DNA from: Streptomyces malachitofuscus
Lineage (GTDB): Bacteria; Actinomycetota; Actinomycetes; Streptomycetales; Streptomycetaceae
Reading direction: 5' to 3'
Assembly: GCF_014650055.1 (NCBI RefSeq)
Contig: NZ_BMUF01000010.1
Location: 124,001 to 188,000 of the forward strand
Length of the DNA stretch: 64,000 nt
Shown: positions 43,830-52,346 of the stretch, piece after piece
Layout: every line of letters starts with the position of its first letter
How positions within the stretch are numbered: the stretch's first letter is position 1
The notes under the pieces: generated by a model
What the model was told of the DNA's origin: nothing
The model's database searches: none
Seen by the model: the letters and a program-made list of their open reading frames with translations, nothing else
Made by a program: the position numbers and the translations under genes

Positions 43830-46800
43830 ATGGGAAAGGTGACCTACCTGCGTCTGCCGCACCTCAAGGACGACCTGCTGTGCTTCGTGGCCGAGGACGA
43901 CCTCTGGCTCGCCCCGCTCGACGGCCCCGGCCGCGCCTGGCGGCTCACCGTCGACCGCACCAAACTCGGCCACCCCCGCTTCTCCCCCGACGGCCGGCAC
44001 ATCGCGTACACGAGCTGGCACAGCCTCGACCCCGAGGTCCACCTCGTGCCGGTGGACGGCGGACCCGGGCGGCGCCTCACCTACTGGGGCAGCTCCGACA
44101 CCCGGGTCTGCGGCTGGGCACCCCCCGACGAGGACGGCCACGCCGAGATCCTCGCCGTCGCCTCGCACGGCGAGCCCTTCTCCTACTTCACCTGGGCCTA
44201 CAAGCTCGCCTGCGACGGCAGTCCCGGCCGCAAGCTGCCCTGGGGCCCGGTGTCCGACATCCAGGTCGCCGACATCGCCGGTGAACGCAAGTCACTGCTG
44301 CTCACCGGCACCCCGCCGCACGAACCGGCCTCCTGGAAGCGCTACCGGGGCGGCGCCACGGGCCGGCTCTGGCTGCACGGGCACCGGCTGCTCGACGGCC
44401 TCGACGGCCATCTGCACTCCCCCATGTTCGTCGGCGGACGGATCGCCTTCCTCTCCGACCACGAGGGCGTCGGCAACCTCTACTCGTGCGCGTACGACGG
44501 CTCCGACCTGCGCCGCCACACCGACCACGACGCCTTCTACGCCCGGCACGCCGCCAGCGACGGCACCCGGGTCGTCTACCAGTGCGCCGGCGACCTGTGG
44601 CTCGTGGAGGACCTGTCCCCCGGCTCCGTCCCGCGCCGGCTCGACGTGACGCTGAGCGGGCCGCGGGCCGGGCGCCGCCCCTACCAGGTGCCGGCCGCAC
44701 GGCACCTGGACGGCCTCTCCGTCGACGAGACCGGCCGGGCCAGCGCCGTCGTCGTACGGGGCAGCCTGTACTGGCTCACCCACCGCGACGGCCCCGCCCG
44801 CACCCTCACCGACACCCCGGGCGTACGGGTCCGGCTGCCGGAGATGCTCGGCGCCGGCGATCAGGTGGCGTATGTGACGGACGCCGAGGGCGACGACGCC
44901 GTCGAGATCGCCTCGCTGCCCCGCGCGACCGGTCAGCGCGAGCCCCGGCGGCTCGCCCAGGGAAGGCTGGGCCGGGTGCTGGAAATGGTGGCCGACCCGG
45001 ACGGGGAGCGGCTGGCCGTCGCCGCGCACGACGGACGGCTGCTGCTGGTCGGCACCGGTGAAGAGGACGGGGGCGAGGTCACCGAGCTGATCCACTCCGG
45101 CAACGGGCCCGTGCGCGACCTCGCCTTCTCCCCCGACGGGGCCTGGCTGGCCTGGTCCCACCCGGTCATCGGGCGCTCGCTGCGGCAGATCAAACTCGCC
45201 CGGATCAAGGACCGGCTCGTCCTCGACGTCACCAACGGCCGCTTCGAGGACGAGAACCCCGTCTTCACCCGGGACGGCCGCTATCTCGCCTTCCTGTCCT
45301 GGCGCGGTTTCGACCCGGTGTACGACGTGCACACCGGCGATCTGTCCTTCCCGCTGGGCTGCCGCCCCTATCTGGTGCCCCTGTCGTCGGCGACCCCCTC
45401 CCCGTTCGCCCTCAACCCCGAGGGCCGTCCGGCGGCCGGCGGCCTGGACCCGGTCGAGCGCGAGGACGCCGAGGAGGGCGCCGACTCCGGCACGGTGACC
45501 GTCGAGGCGGAGGGCCTGGAGAGCAGGGTCACCCCGTTCCCCGTGGCCGCCTCCAAGTACTCGGGGCTGTACCCGGTCGCGGGCTGCGGTCTGGTGTGGC
45601 TGCGCTGGCCGATCTCCGGCGCGCTCGGCGAGACCTTCGTCAACCCCAACGACACCAGTGGCCGGCCCGCCCTGGAGCACTTCGACATCGGCAAGGCGAA
45701 GCGGGCCGAACTCGTCACGGACCTGGACTTCTTCGCGGTCAGCGGCGACGGCACCCGGATGGTCGTGGTCGACGAGGGCGAACTGCGCGCGGTCCCCGCC
45801 ACCGAGCCCGGCGACAGCGACTCCACGGTGTGGATCGACGCCCGCCGCATCCTGCACGAGGCCGACCCGGCGGCCGAGTGGCGCCAGGCGTACGCGGAGG
45901 CCGGCCGGCTGATCCGCGCCTACTTCTGGGAGCCCGGCATGTGCGGCATCGACTGGGAGGCGGTGCTCGACCAGTACCGCCCACTGGTCGAACGCGTCGC
46001 CTCCCCCGACGAGTTCGCGGACCTGCTGCGCGAGGTGCTCGGCGAACTCGGCACCTCCCACGCCTATGTCACCGCCGCCCGCCGCAACGAGGGCCCGCCG
46101 CACTACCAGCGCCGCCAGGGCCTCCTCGGTGCCAACCTCGTGCCCCGCGAGGAGGGCTGGACGGTCAGGCGGATCCTGCCCGGCGACTCCTCCGACTCCC
46201 GGGCCCGCTCCCCGCTGGCCGGCACCGGCATCCGCGAGGGAGCCGTCCTCACCCACGTCGACGGCCGCCCCGTGGACCCGGTCACCGGCCCCTACCCGCT
46301 GCTCGCCGGCGCGGGCGGTACGACGGTGGAGCTGACGTTCGTACCGGCGGAGGGCGAGGGCCCGCCCCGGCGGGTCGCCGTCGTCCCGCTGATCGACGAG
46401 ACGCCGCTGCGCTACCAGGACTGGGTGGCCAAACGCCGCGCGGTGGTCAGGGAGTTGAGCAGCGGCCGCTGCGGCTATCTGCACATCCCCGACATGGGCG
46501 GCTCCGGCTGGGCCCAGTTCAACCGCGACGTGCGCATGGAGATGTCCCGGCCCGCGCTGATCGTGGACGTGCGCGGCAACGCCGGCGGCCACATCAGCGA
46601 ACTCGTCGTCGAGAAGCTGACCCGCACCATCATCGGCTGGGACCTCACCCGCGACGCGCAGCCGGTGTCGTACGCCTCCAACGCCCCGCGCGGGCCGGTC
46701 GTGGCGCTGACGGACGAGGCGACCAGCTCCGACGGCGACATGATCACCGCCGCGTTCAAACTGCTGGAGCTGGGCCCGGTGGTGGGCCAGCGCACCTGGG

Positions 46801-47093
46801 GCGGAGTCGTCGGCATGACCGGCCGGCACCGGCTCGGGGACGGCACGGTGATCACGGTGCCGATGAACGCGGCCTGGTTCGACGCCTACGGCTGGTCCGT
46901 GGAGAACAAGGGCGTCGAGCCCGACCTGGAGGCGCTGCGCACCCCGCTGGACTGGGCCGAGGGCCGGTACGCGGTGCTCGACGACGCGGTGCGGATCGCC
47001 CTGGAGCTGCTGGAGGCCAACCCCCCGGCCACGCCCCCCTCCTACCGCGACGTCCCCGACCGCTCCCGGCCGAAGCTGCCACCGAGAAGCTGA
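43830..47093 (+). CDS. Tricorn protease homologue
   Basis: Large self-compartmentalising serine protease that degrades peptides released by the proteasome. 1087 residues from ATG 43830. The N-terminal half is beta-propeller (repeats such as LGHPRFSPDGRHIAYTSWHS and NPVFTRDGRYLAFLSWRGF), then a C1 helical domain, a PDZ domain (about 760-850) and the S41-type C2 domain. The catalytic tetrad aligns as Ser743-His744 (LGTSHAYV), Ser967-Asp968 (TSSDGDMI) and Glu1025 (VENKGVEPD), matching Thermoplasma tricorn Ser745/His746/Ser965/Glu1023. Streptomyces carry several tricorn genes alongside 20S proteasomes. The gene is followed by a strong terminator. Confidence 0.95.
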   Translation: MGKVTYLRLPHLKDDLLCFVAEDDLWLAPLDGPGRAWRLTVDRTKLGHPRFSPDGRHIAYTSWHSLDPEVHLVPVDGGPGRRLTYWGSSDTRVCGWAPPDEDGHAEILAVASHGEPFSYFTWAYKLACDGSPGRKLPWGPVSDIQVADIAGERKSLLLTGTPPHEPASWKRYRGGATGRLWLHGHRLLDGLDGHLHSPMFVGGRIAFLSDHEGVGNLYSCAYDGSDLRRHTDHDAFYARHAASDGTRVVYQCAGDLWLVEDLSPGSVPRRLDVTLSGPRAGRRPYQVPAARHLDGLSVDETGRASAVVVRGSLYWLTHRDGPARTLTDTPGVRVRLPEMLGAGDQVAYVTDAEGDDAVEIASLPRATGQREPRRLAQGRLGRVLEMVADPDGERLAVAAHDGRLLLVGTGEEDGGEVTELIHSGNGPVRDLAFSPDGAWLAWSHPVIGRSLRQIKLARIKDRLVLDVTNGRFEDENPVFTRDGRYLAFLSWRGFDPVYDVHTGDLSFPLGCRPYLVPLSSATPSPFALNPEGRPAAGGLDPVEREDAEEGADSGTVTVEAEGLESRVTPFPVAASKYSGLYPVAGCGLVWLRWPISGALGETFVNPNDTSGRPALEHFDIGKAKRAELVTDLDFFAVSGDGTRMVVVDEGELRAVPATEPGDSDSTVWIDARRILHEADPAAEWRQAYAEAGRLIRAYFWEPGMCGIDWEAVLDQYRPLVERVASPDEFADLLREVLGELGTSHAYVTAARRNEGPPHYQRRQGLLGANLVPREEGWTVRRILPGDSSDSRARSPLAGTGIREGAVLTHVDGRPVDPVTGPYPLLAGAGGTTVELTFVPAEGEGPPRRVAVVPLIDETPLRYQDWVAKRRAVVRELSSGRCGYLHIPDMGGSGWAQFNRDVRMEMSRPALIVDVRGNAGGHISELVVEKLTRTIIGWDLTRDAQPVSYASNAPRGPVVALTDEATSSDGDMITAAFKLLELGPVVGQRTWGGVVGMTGRHRLGDGTVITVPMNAAWFDAYGWSVENKGVEPDLEALRTPLDWAEGRYAVLDDAVRIALELLEANPPATPPSYRDVPDRSRPKLPPRS

Positions 47094-47110
47094 GAGCGGG
47101 CGTGTCACGT

Positions 47111-47148
47111 GAGAAGGGGTGCCCCCTTCGCCAGGGGCACCCCTTCTC
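47111..47148. terminator. Strong hairpin terminator after tricorn gene
   Basis: GAGAAGGGGTGCCCC (47111-47125) pairs perfectly with GGGGCACCCCTTCTC (47134-47148), 8-nt loop, starting 17 bp after the tricorn stop. Followed by CGCTTCAG without a T-run. Confidence 0.85.
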
Positions 47149-47152
47149 CGCT

Positions 47153-47194
47153 TCAGCGCGCGACGCTCAGCGCATGACACTCAGCGCGTGACGC
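47153..47194 (-). repeat. Three 14-bp tandem repeats just beyond the stop of the small charged protein gene
   Basis: Units are TCAGCGCGCGACGC (47153-47166), TCAGCGCATGACAC (47167-47180) and TCAGCGCGTGACGC (47181-47194), with a degenerate fourth at 47195-47208 leading to TCA, the stop codon of the minus-strand gene at 47209. Each full unit ends in TGA on the minus strand; 14-bp spacing puts them in different frames. Confidence 0.78.
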
Positions 47195-47208
47195 TGCGGT
47201 GCGCGACG

Positions 47209-47388
47209 TCAGACCTCGTAGTCCTGGTCGAAGCGCTCCTCGGACTCGCGCTGACGGCGCTGCTCGTCCATGTCCTCGTCACGCCGGCGGCCGCGGTTCT
47301 GCAGCTGCTCCTTGCCCTGCTGGGCACGCTGCTTGGCCTGCTGCTGGAACTGCTCGGACTTCTCCTGGAACTGGTCCTTCATACCCAT
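47209..47388 (-). CDS. Small charged Gln/Arg/Glu-rich protein (59 residues)
   Basis: MGMKDQFQEKSEQFQQQAKQ, continuing as RAQQGKEQLQNRGRRRDEDM and ending ERFDQDYEV. No cysteine, no membrane segment; it should form one long amphipathic helix or coiled coil. The start ATG 47388 (or ATG 47382) fits, and third-position GC is coding-like throughout. It is an independent small gene between the tricorn terminator and the SDR gene. I recall similar conserved hydrophilic small proteins in Streptomyces genomes but know no function; resemblance to desiccation-type or CsbD-like hydrophilic proteins is only compositional. Confidence 0.72.
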   Translation of the reverse strand: MGMKDQFQEKSEQFQQQAKQRAQQGKEQLQNRGRRRDEDMDEQRRQRESEERFDQDYEV

Positions 47389-47463
47389 GTGGGTTCACTC
47401 CCGTGTGGGGTGGGGGAACTTGCCCGACCAGATTCACACGGGCCGTCACCCTGCGCATGTCGA

Positions 47464-48348
47464 TCACTTACGCACGGTAGCGCGGTGCTGTTCGTCGGCG
47501 TTCCCGCCGGCTCCGACCAGTCCCTTGCGGACCCCGTCGAGCCGGTCGGCGAACCGCCTCATCTCCCGTTGCCCCACGGTGCCGATGACCGCCGGGAGGT
47601 ACCCGCGCACCCCCTGCATGCCCCGCAGCCACCACTGCCCGTACACATGGCTCGACCGCCGCTCGATCCCCGCCACCAGCCGGTCCACGGCGGGCCCCAG
47701 CGGGTAGGTCTTGTTGGACGGCCACGGCAGCCGCTGCCGCAACTCCCGCATCACGTCGTCCTGGTCGGCCCCGCGCACCATGTCGGTGTCGGTCCACGAC
47801 AGATAGCCGACGCCCACCTTCACGCCCCGGTACCCGACTTCGGCGCGCAGGCTGTGCGCGTACGCCTCCACACCGGACTTGGAGGCGCAGTACGCCGTCA
47901 TCATCGGCGCGGGGGTGATCGCGGCGAGGGAGGCTATCTGAAGCAGATAGCCGCGACTCTCGGCGAGCAGCGGCAGGAACGCCCGCGCGGTGACCGCCGA
48001 TCCGATCAGGTTCACCTCGATCACCCGCCGCCAGGACTCCGGGTCGGAGTCGGCGAACGGACCGCCCGTGGCCACACCGGCGTTGGCGACCACGATGTCC
48101 ACGCGGCCGAAGCGCTCCCGCACCTCGCCGGCGACCCGGGCCATCGCCTCGTGGTCGGTGACGTCCGCGTACCAGTGGTCGCTGTCGCTGTGCAGCCGCG
48201 CGGAGACGTCCTTCAGCGCGTCCGGCTCCAGCCCGACCAGCGCCACCTTCACCCCGCGCGCGGAGAGCTTGCGGGCCAGCAACTCCCCGACGCCGCGCGC
48301 CGCTCCGGTGACGACGGCGACCTTTCCTTCGAGACTGACCCTGCTCAT
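47464..48348 (-). CDS. Short-chain dehydrogenase/reductase
   Basis: 294 residues from ATG 48348 (MSRVSLEGKVAVVTGAARGVGELLARKL), with the TGxxxGxG NAD(P) motif. NAG is in VVANAGVATGG, catalytic Ser in LLQIASLAAI, and YCASK supplies Tyr and Lys. Acidic/positive residues after beta2 (VALVGLEPDALKDV) do not decide the cofactor. The C-terminal extension of about 50 residues (SSHVYGQWWLRGMQGVRGYLP...) resembles SDRs paired with Baeyer-Villiger monooxygenases. It is last of a three-gene operon with 4-bp overlaps; it probably interconverts an alcohol and the ketone used by the monooxygenase. Confidence 0.9.
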   Translation of the reverse strand: MSRVSLEGKVAVVTGAARGVGELLARKLSARGVKVALVGLEPDALKDVSARLHSDSDHWYADVTDHEAMARVAGEVRERFGRVDIVVANAGVATGGPFADSDPESWRRVIEVNLIGSAVTARAFLPLLAESRGYLLQIASLAAITPAPMMTAYCASKSGVEAYAHSLRAEVGYRGVKVGVGYLSWTDTDMVRGADQDDVMRELRQRLPWPSNKTYPLGPAVDRLVAGIERRSSHVYGQWWLRGMQGVRGYLPAVIGTVGQREMRRFADRLDGVRKGLVGAGGNADEQHRATVRK

Positions 48349-49274
48349 GCGCTCTCCTCGACGGCGGGTTCGGCGTGGATGTGGGCGGCGGCCAGCGCCC
48401 GGATCTTCCCGGTGACCAGGTCGGGCGCCTCCACCGGCGTCATGTGGCCGATCCCCGGCAGCTCGGTGACACCGAGGCACTCCGGCAGCGCGGCGGCCAG
48501 CGTCCGGGCGTGCACGGGCGGGGTGAGCCGGTCCGCCGCACCCGCGACGATCTCGGTGGGCACGCGCAACTCCCGGACTCCGTGGTCGAGATCGAGTTCA
48601 CCGAGGACGTGCGACCAGGCGTGACGCACTCCGCGCGGGCAGGCGTGCACGATGTGGGCGCAGGCCTCGACCATGTCCGCCGCCGAAGCGGGGCCCATCG
48701 TGGCGTACTTGAGGATCCGGCGGGCCATCGGTGTGACCGGTCCGAGCGGTGCCCGGGAGCCGAGGACGCGGTGGGTCAGCCAGGTCCGCACCCGTCCCGG
48801 CCGCATCGGCAGCACCGTGGACTCGTCCACCAGCCGCGAACTGCCGGTGCTGCACAGCAGGACGGCGGCGGCGTGCTCGCGGAACGCCGGCCGGGCGGAC
48901 GCGGCCATCACCGTCATCCCGCCCATGGAGTGCCCGGCGATCACGGCCCGCTCTCCTGGCGCGAGGGTGGCGGTGAGCACCGCCTCCAGGTCGTCGGCGA
49001 GCGCCTGGGTGCTGCACGCCGGGCTCGCGGGCGTACGTCCGTGGCCGCGCTGGTCGTAGGCGATGACCCGGTGGTCGACGGCCAGTTCGCGGATCTGCGC
49101 CGCCCAGAAGGCGGTCGAGCAGGTCCAGCCGTGGGCGAGCACGACCGCGGGCGCCCCCTCGGGTCCGTGCACCTCGACGTGCAGCCGGGCGCCGTCGGCG
49201 GACAGGGCGGTCAGTTCGCGGGCGGCGGCGGGCGGGGCGTAGGGCCCGGAGGTGACGTGGGTGAGGCGGCTCAT
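48345..49274 (-). CDS. Alpha/beta hydrolase
   Basis: 309 residues from ATG 49274 (MSRLTHVTSGPYAPPAAAREL). Catalytic triad: Ser in VIAGHSMGGMTV (GHSMG elbow, about 130), Asp in EIVAGAADRLTP and His in ELPGIGHMTPVEAP; oxyanion region VLAHGWTCSTAFW. Both ends overlap neighbours by ATGA, giving tight stoichiometric expression. With a Baeyer-Villiger-type enzyme it would hydrolyse the ester or lactone product. Substrate is unknown. Confidence 0.9.
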   Translation of the reverse strand: MSRLTHVTSGPYAPPAAARELTALSADGARLHVEVHGPEGAPAVVLAHGWTCSTAFWAAQIRELAVDHRVIAYDQRGHGRTPASPACSTQALADDLEAVLTATLAPGERAVIAGHSMGGMTVMAASARPAFREHAAAVLLCSTGSSRLVDESTVLPMRPGRVRTWLTHRVLGSRAPLGPVTPMARRILKYATMGPASAADMVEACAHIVHACPRGVRHAWSHVLGELDLDHGVRELRVPTEIVAGAADRLTPPVHARTLAAALPECLGVTELPGIGHMTPVEAPDLVTGKIRALAAAHIHAEPAVEESA

Positions 49275-50794
49275 GCGGTCACCTCGGTGTTCTCCCGGGT
49301 GGGCTCCGGCCGGGCGGGGGCGGCGCGCAGAACGGCGTACTCGGCGAGGTCCACGCGCCGTGTCTCGCGCCGGAACTCGGCCGTGGTCCCCGGCCAGATG
49401 GTGGTGTTGCGCCCGCTCGCGTCGAGGTACCAGCTGGTGCAGCCGCCGGTGTTCCACACCGTGCGCTTCATCCGCTCCTGCACCCGGTGGTTCCAGGCGC
49501 GTACGGCGCTGGGGCGGGCGTCGAGGGCGACCCGGCCGCCCAGGACGTCCAGCTGGCGCAGATAGTCGGCCAGGTAGTTCAGCTGGGACTCGATCATCAG
49601 GATCATGGAGGAGTTCCCGAGGCCGGTGTTGGGCCCGATCACCGTCATCCAGTTGGGGAACCCGGCGGCGGCCGCGCCGCGCAGCGCCTGCATCCCGCCC
49701 GCCCACGCCTCGGCGAGGGTCTTCCCCTCGGCGCCGACCACCCGCTCGGCGATCGGCATGTCGGTGACGTGGAACCCGGTCCCGAACACGATCGCGTCGA
49801 CCTCGGCCTCGGTCCCGTCCGCGGCGACGACGGTCGACCCCCGCACCTCGCTCAGTCCGCTGGCGACGACGTCGACGTTGGGCTGCGCGAGCGCCGGGTA
49901 GTAGGTGCTGGACAGCAGGATCCGCTTGCAGCCGATGCGGTAGTCCGGCGTGAGCCTGGCGCGCAGGGCCGGGTCCTTGACGGCGCGGGCCATGTTGCGC
50001 TTGGCCAGCCGCTCGACGAAGCCGAGCTCGCCCGGGTGCTTGGTGAACGCCTGGACCTGCAGCTCCCGTACGCCCCACAGCAGTCCGCGGCGGATCTTCG
50101 TGGTGAAGGGCAGGGTGCGGTGCAGGGCGCGCTCCGCACCGCTGATCGGCCGGTCGACGCGGGGCAGGACCCAGGCGGGCGTGCGCTGGAAGAGGGTCAG
50201 CCGGGACACGAGCGGCTGGATCGACGGCACGATCTGGATCGCGGACGCCCCGGTGCCGATCATGGCGACCCGCTTGCCGCTCAGGTCGTAGTCGTGGTCC
50301 CACTGGGCGGAGTGGAACACCTTGCCGGGGAAGGTGTCGAGCCCGGGCACGTCCGGCAGCTTGGGCTCGGACAGCGGACCGGTGGCGGACACCACCACGT
50401 CGGCGCTGAGGTTCCCGCTGGTGGTCTCGATGTCCCAGCGCAGCCGCTCGGCGTCCCACGCCATCCGCTTCACCTCCGAGTCGAAGCGGAGGTGCGGGCG
50501 CAGGCCGAAGACGTCGGTGACGTGCTCCAGGTAGGCGCGAATGTGCTCCTGCCCGGAGAAGGAGCGGGGCCAGTCGGGATTGGGCGCGAAGGAGAACGAG
50601 TACAGGTGCGAGGGCACGTCGCACGCGCAGCCGGGATAGCTGTTGTCGCGCCAGGTGCCGCCGACGCTGCCCGCCCGCTCCAGGACGACGAAGTCGGTGA
50701 TCCCCTCGCGCCTCAGCCGGACGGCGGCCCCGAGGCCACCGAACCCGGACCCGACCACCGCCACCCGTACATGTTCGTGCTCGTGCTCGGCCAT
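49271..50794 (-). CDS. Flavin-containing (Baeyer-Villiger-type) monooxygenase
   Basis: 507 residues from ATG 50794 (MAEHEHEHVRVAVVGSGFGGLGAAVRL), with GGAGG upstream. FAD motif GSGFGGLG, NADPH motif IGTGASAIQ (about 186-194), and the class B motif as FPGKVFHSAQWDHD, which follows FxGxxxHxxxW with D in place of the final P. The GTWRDNSYPGCACDVPSHLYSFSF block is typical of steroid/ketone monooxygenases of actinomycetes. It inserts oxygen next to a ketone with NADPH and O2. First gene of the operon; palindromic sites lie between it and the divergent MerR gene. Confidence 0.92.
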   Translation of the reverse strand: MAEHEHEHVRVAVVGSGFGGLGAAVRLRREGITDFVVLERAGSVGGTWRDNSYPGCACDVPSHLYSFSFAPNPDWPRSFSGQEHIRAYLEHVTDVFGLRPHLRFDSEVKRMAWDAERLRWDIETTSGNLSADVVVSATGPLSEPKLPDVPGLDTFPGKVFHSAQWDHDYDLSGKRVAMIGTGASAIQIVPSIQPLVSRLTLFQRTPAWVLPRVDRPISGAERALHRTLPFTTKIRRGLLWGVRELQVQAFTKHPGELGFVERLAKRNMARAVKDPALRARLTPDYRIGCKRILLSSTYYPALAQPNVDVVASGLSEVRGSTVVAADGTEAEVDAIVFGTGFHVTDMPIAERVVGAEGKTLAEAWAGGMQALRGAAAAGFPNWMTVIGPNTGLGNSSMILMIESQLNYLADYLRQLDVLGGRVALDARPSAVRAWNHRVQERMKRTVWNTGGCTSWYLDASGRNTTIWPGTTAEFRRETRRVDLAEYAVLRAAPARPEPTRENTEVTA

Positions 50795-50825
50795 CCCGAA
50801 GCCTCCACGCATCGCTCAGAACCCT

Positions 50826-50872
50826 GCCAGTGAACACTGGCGCAATGGGGAGAGTAGAGCAGTGCCGTACTG
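50826..50872. promoter_or_regulatory. Inverted repeats between monooxygenase operon and merR-type gene
   Basis: GCCAGTGAACACTGGC (50826-50841) is a perfect palindrome; CAGTGCCGTACTG (50860-50872) repeats the CAGT/ACTG arms with a 5-bp centre. They lie in the 132-bp divergent promoter region and are likely bound by the adjacent MerR-type regulator, controlling both directions. Confidence 0.6.
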
Positions 50873-50926
50873 ATGGGTAGGGGGCGTGCGAGGAAACTTA
50901 CCGCCGGTACGCCCTAGGCTTCAGAC

Positions 50927-51592
50927 GTGGCAGCAGACAGCGAAGGACCCGGTGAGCGGCGCGAGTACCGCATGGAGGAGCTGGCCAGGCTGGCCGGCAT
51001 CACGGTGCGCACGCTGCGGTTCTACCGCGAACGCAAACTGATCCCGCCACCGCGCCGCGAGGGCCGTATCGCCTGGTACGACGACCAGCACCTGGCCCGG
51101 CTGCGCACCATCACGGCCCTCCTGGAACGCGGCCACACCCTGAACGGCATAGCGGAGCTCGCCGAGGCCTTCGACCACGGCCGCGACGTCGGCGACCTCC
51201 TCGGCATGGACACCCCCACCGAGGAGACGCCGGTCCGCCTCACCCCCGAGGAACTGGCCGACCACTTCTCCGGCGAGGTCACCCCGGAGAACCTGGCCGC
51301 CGCACTGGACCTCGGCTACCTCGGCGTCGACGGCGAGGAGATCGTCCACATCAGCCGCCGCCTGCTCGACGTGTCGTCGGCCCTGGTCCGCGAGGGCATC
51401 CCGCTAGCCGAAGTGCTCCGCACCGGCGCGGAGGTCCGCACCCACGCCGACACCCTGGCCGACCTCTTCGCCGACCTGATCCTCCGCCACGCCCCGGAGG
51501 AGACCCTCCACCGCCTGCGCCCGCTGGCCCGCAGCGTGGTCGACGCGGAACTGTCCCTGGCCCTGGACCGACGGCTGCGCAAGCGGGACTGA
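50927..51592 (+). CDS. MerR-family regulator
   Basis: 221 residues from GTG 50927. The N-terminal winged helix YRMEELARLAGITVRTLRFYRERKLIPPPRREGRIAWYDDQHLARLRTI is canonical. The C-terminal domain (about 85-221) is longer than metal-sensing MerR types, has no cysteine, and resembles ligand-binding effector domains (MerR_2-like), e.g. GVDGEEIVHISRRLLDVSSALVREGI. Divergent from the monooxygenase-hydrolase-SDR operon, whose activator or repressor it probably is. Effector is unknown. Confidence 0.9.
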   Translation: MAADSEGPGERREYRMEELARLAGITVRTLRFYRERKLIPPPRREGRIAWYDDQHLARLRTITALLERGHTLNGIAELAEAFDHGRDVGDLLGMDTPTEETPVRLTPEELADHFSGEVTPENLAAALDLGYLGVDGEEIVHISRRLLDVSSALVREGIPLAEVLRTGAEVRTHADTLADLFADLILRHAPEETLHRLRPLARSVVDAELSLALDRRLRKRD

Positions 51593-51691
51593 CCGCCCCC
51601 GGCGGCCGGGAGCCGTGGCCGGGGAGCCGTGCCCGCACCGCCGGTCGACGCGTCCCTGCCGGCGGCACGGGTGACCCGGCCCCACGGCCCG

Positions 51692-52189
51692 TCAGGCGTC
51701 GGCGAGCTCCGCCTGCCAGAGAGGGCTGGCGCAGTAGTGGTTGTCGTACTGTTCGGAGCCGGCTTTGATGTCCTCCACGGTGGCCTCCCCCCGGTACACG
51801 CGCTCCAGCAGACGGTAGTAGTCGAAGCGGTCCATACCGGGCGTGAAGGCGACCAGGACGTCGGCCTCCTCACCCCGGGCCGGGGCGAAGGCGTGCGGCA
51901 GTCGTGGCGGCACCGTCACGAAGTCGCCCGCCCCCAGCGTGACGACCCGGTCACCGAGCAGCACCCGCAGGCTGCCGCCGAGCACGAAGAACATCTCGGT
52001 CGCCCTGGTGTGGAAGTGGGCAGGGGCGCCCGGGGAACCCTTGCGCAGGGTGGCCCGGTTGGCCGTCAGCGCCCCCTGGGTCCGATCGGAGTCGGCGAGC
52101 AGGGTGATGAGGCTCATGGCCCCGTCCTGCAACGTCTCGGCGGACTCGGCACGGACGAGAACGGGCTGGGCGGACGCATTCACGGACAT
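51692..52189 (-). CDS. Cupin-domain protein
   Basis: 165 residues from ATG 52189 (MSVNASAQPVLVRAESAETL) with GAGGAGAT upstream. Cupin motif 1 is GAPAHFHTRATEMFFVLGGSLRVLLG (HxH...E) and motif 2 is FVTVPPRLPHAFAP (His ligand), giving a single-metal cupin barrel. The C-terminal DYYRLLERVYRGEATVEDI tail is of the quercetin-dioxygenase-like type. It faces away from the MocR regulator gene, with about 157 bp between starts, so it may be a target. Reaction is unknown. Confidence 0.85.
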   Translation of the reverse strand: MSVNASAQPVLVRAESAETLQDGAMSLITLLADSDRTQGALTANRATLRKGSPGAPAHFHTRATEMFFVLGGSLRVLLGDRVVTLGAGDFVTVPPRLPHAFAPARGEEADVLVAFTPGMDRFDYYRLLERVYRGEATVEDIKAGSEQYDNHYCASPLWQAELADA

Positions 52190-52346
52190 CTCCTCGGGGC
52201 GTGGTCGGGCCGGTGCGACGGCGGGGAACGGACCGGCGCGGATCACCCCGGTCCGTCTGCGGTCCCGGCCCCGCGCCGGGCCCGTTCCCCATTGCTCGTG
52301 ACCACCACGCTAGGCGGGCGAAAGACCTCGCGTAGGGTGCATTTCC

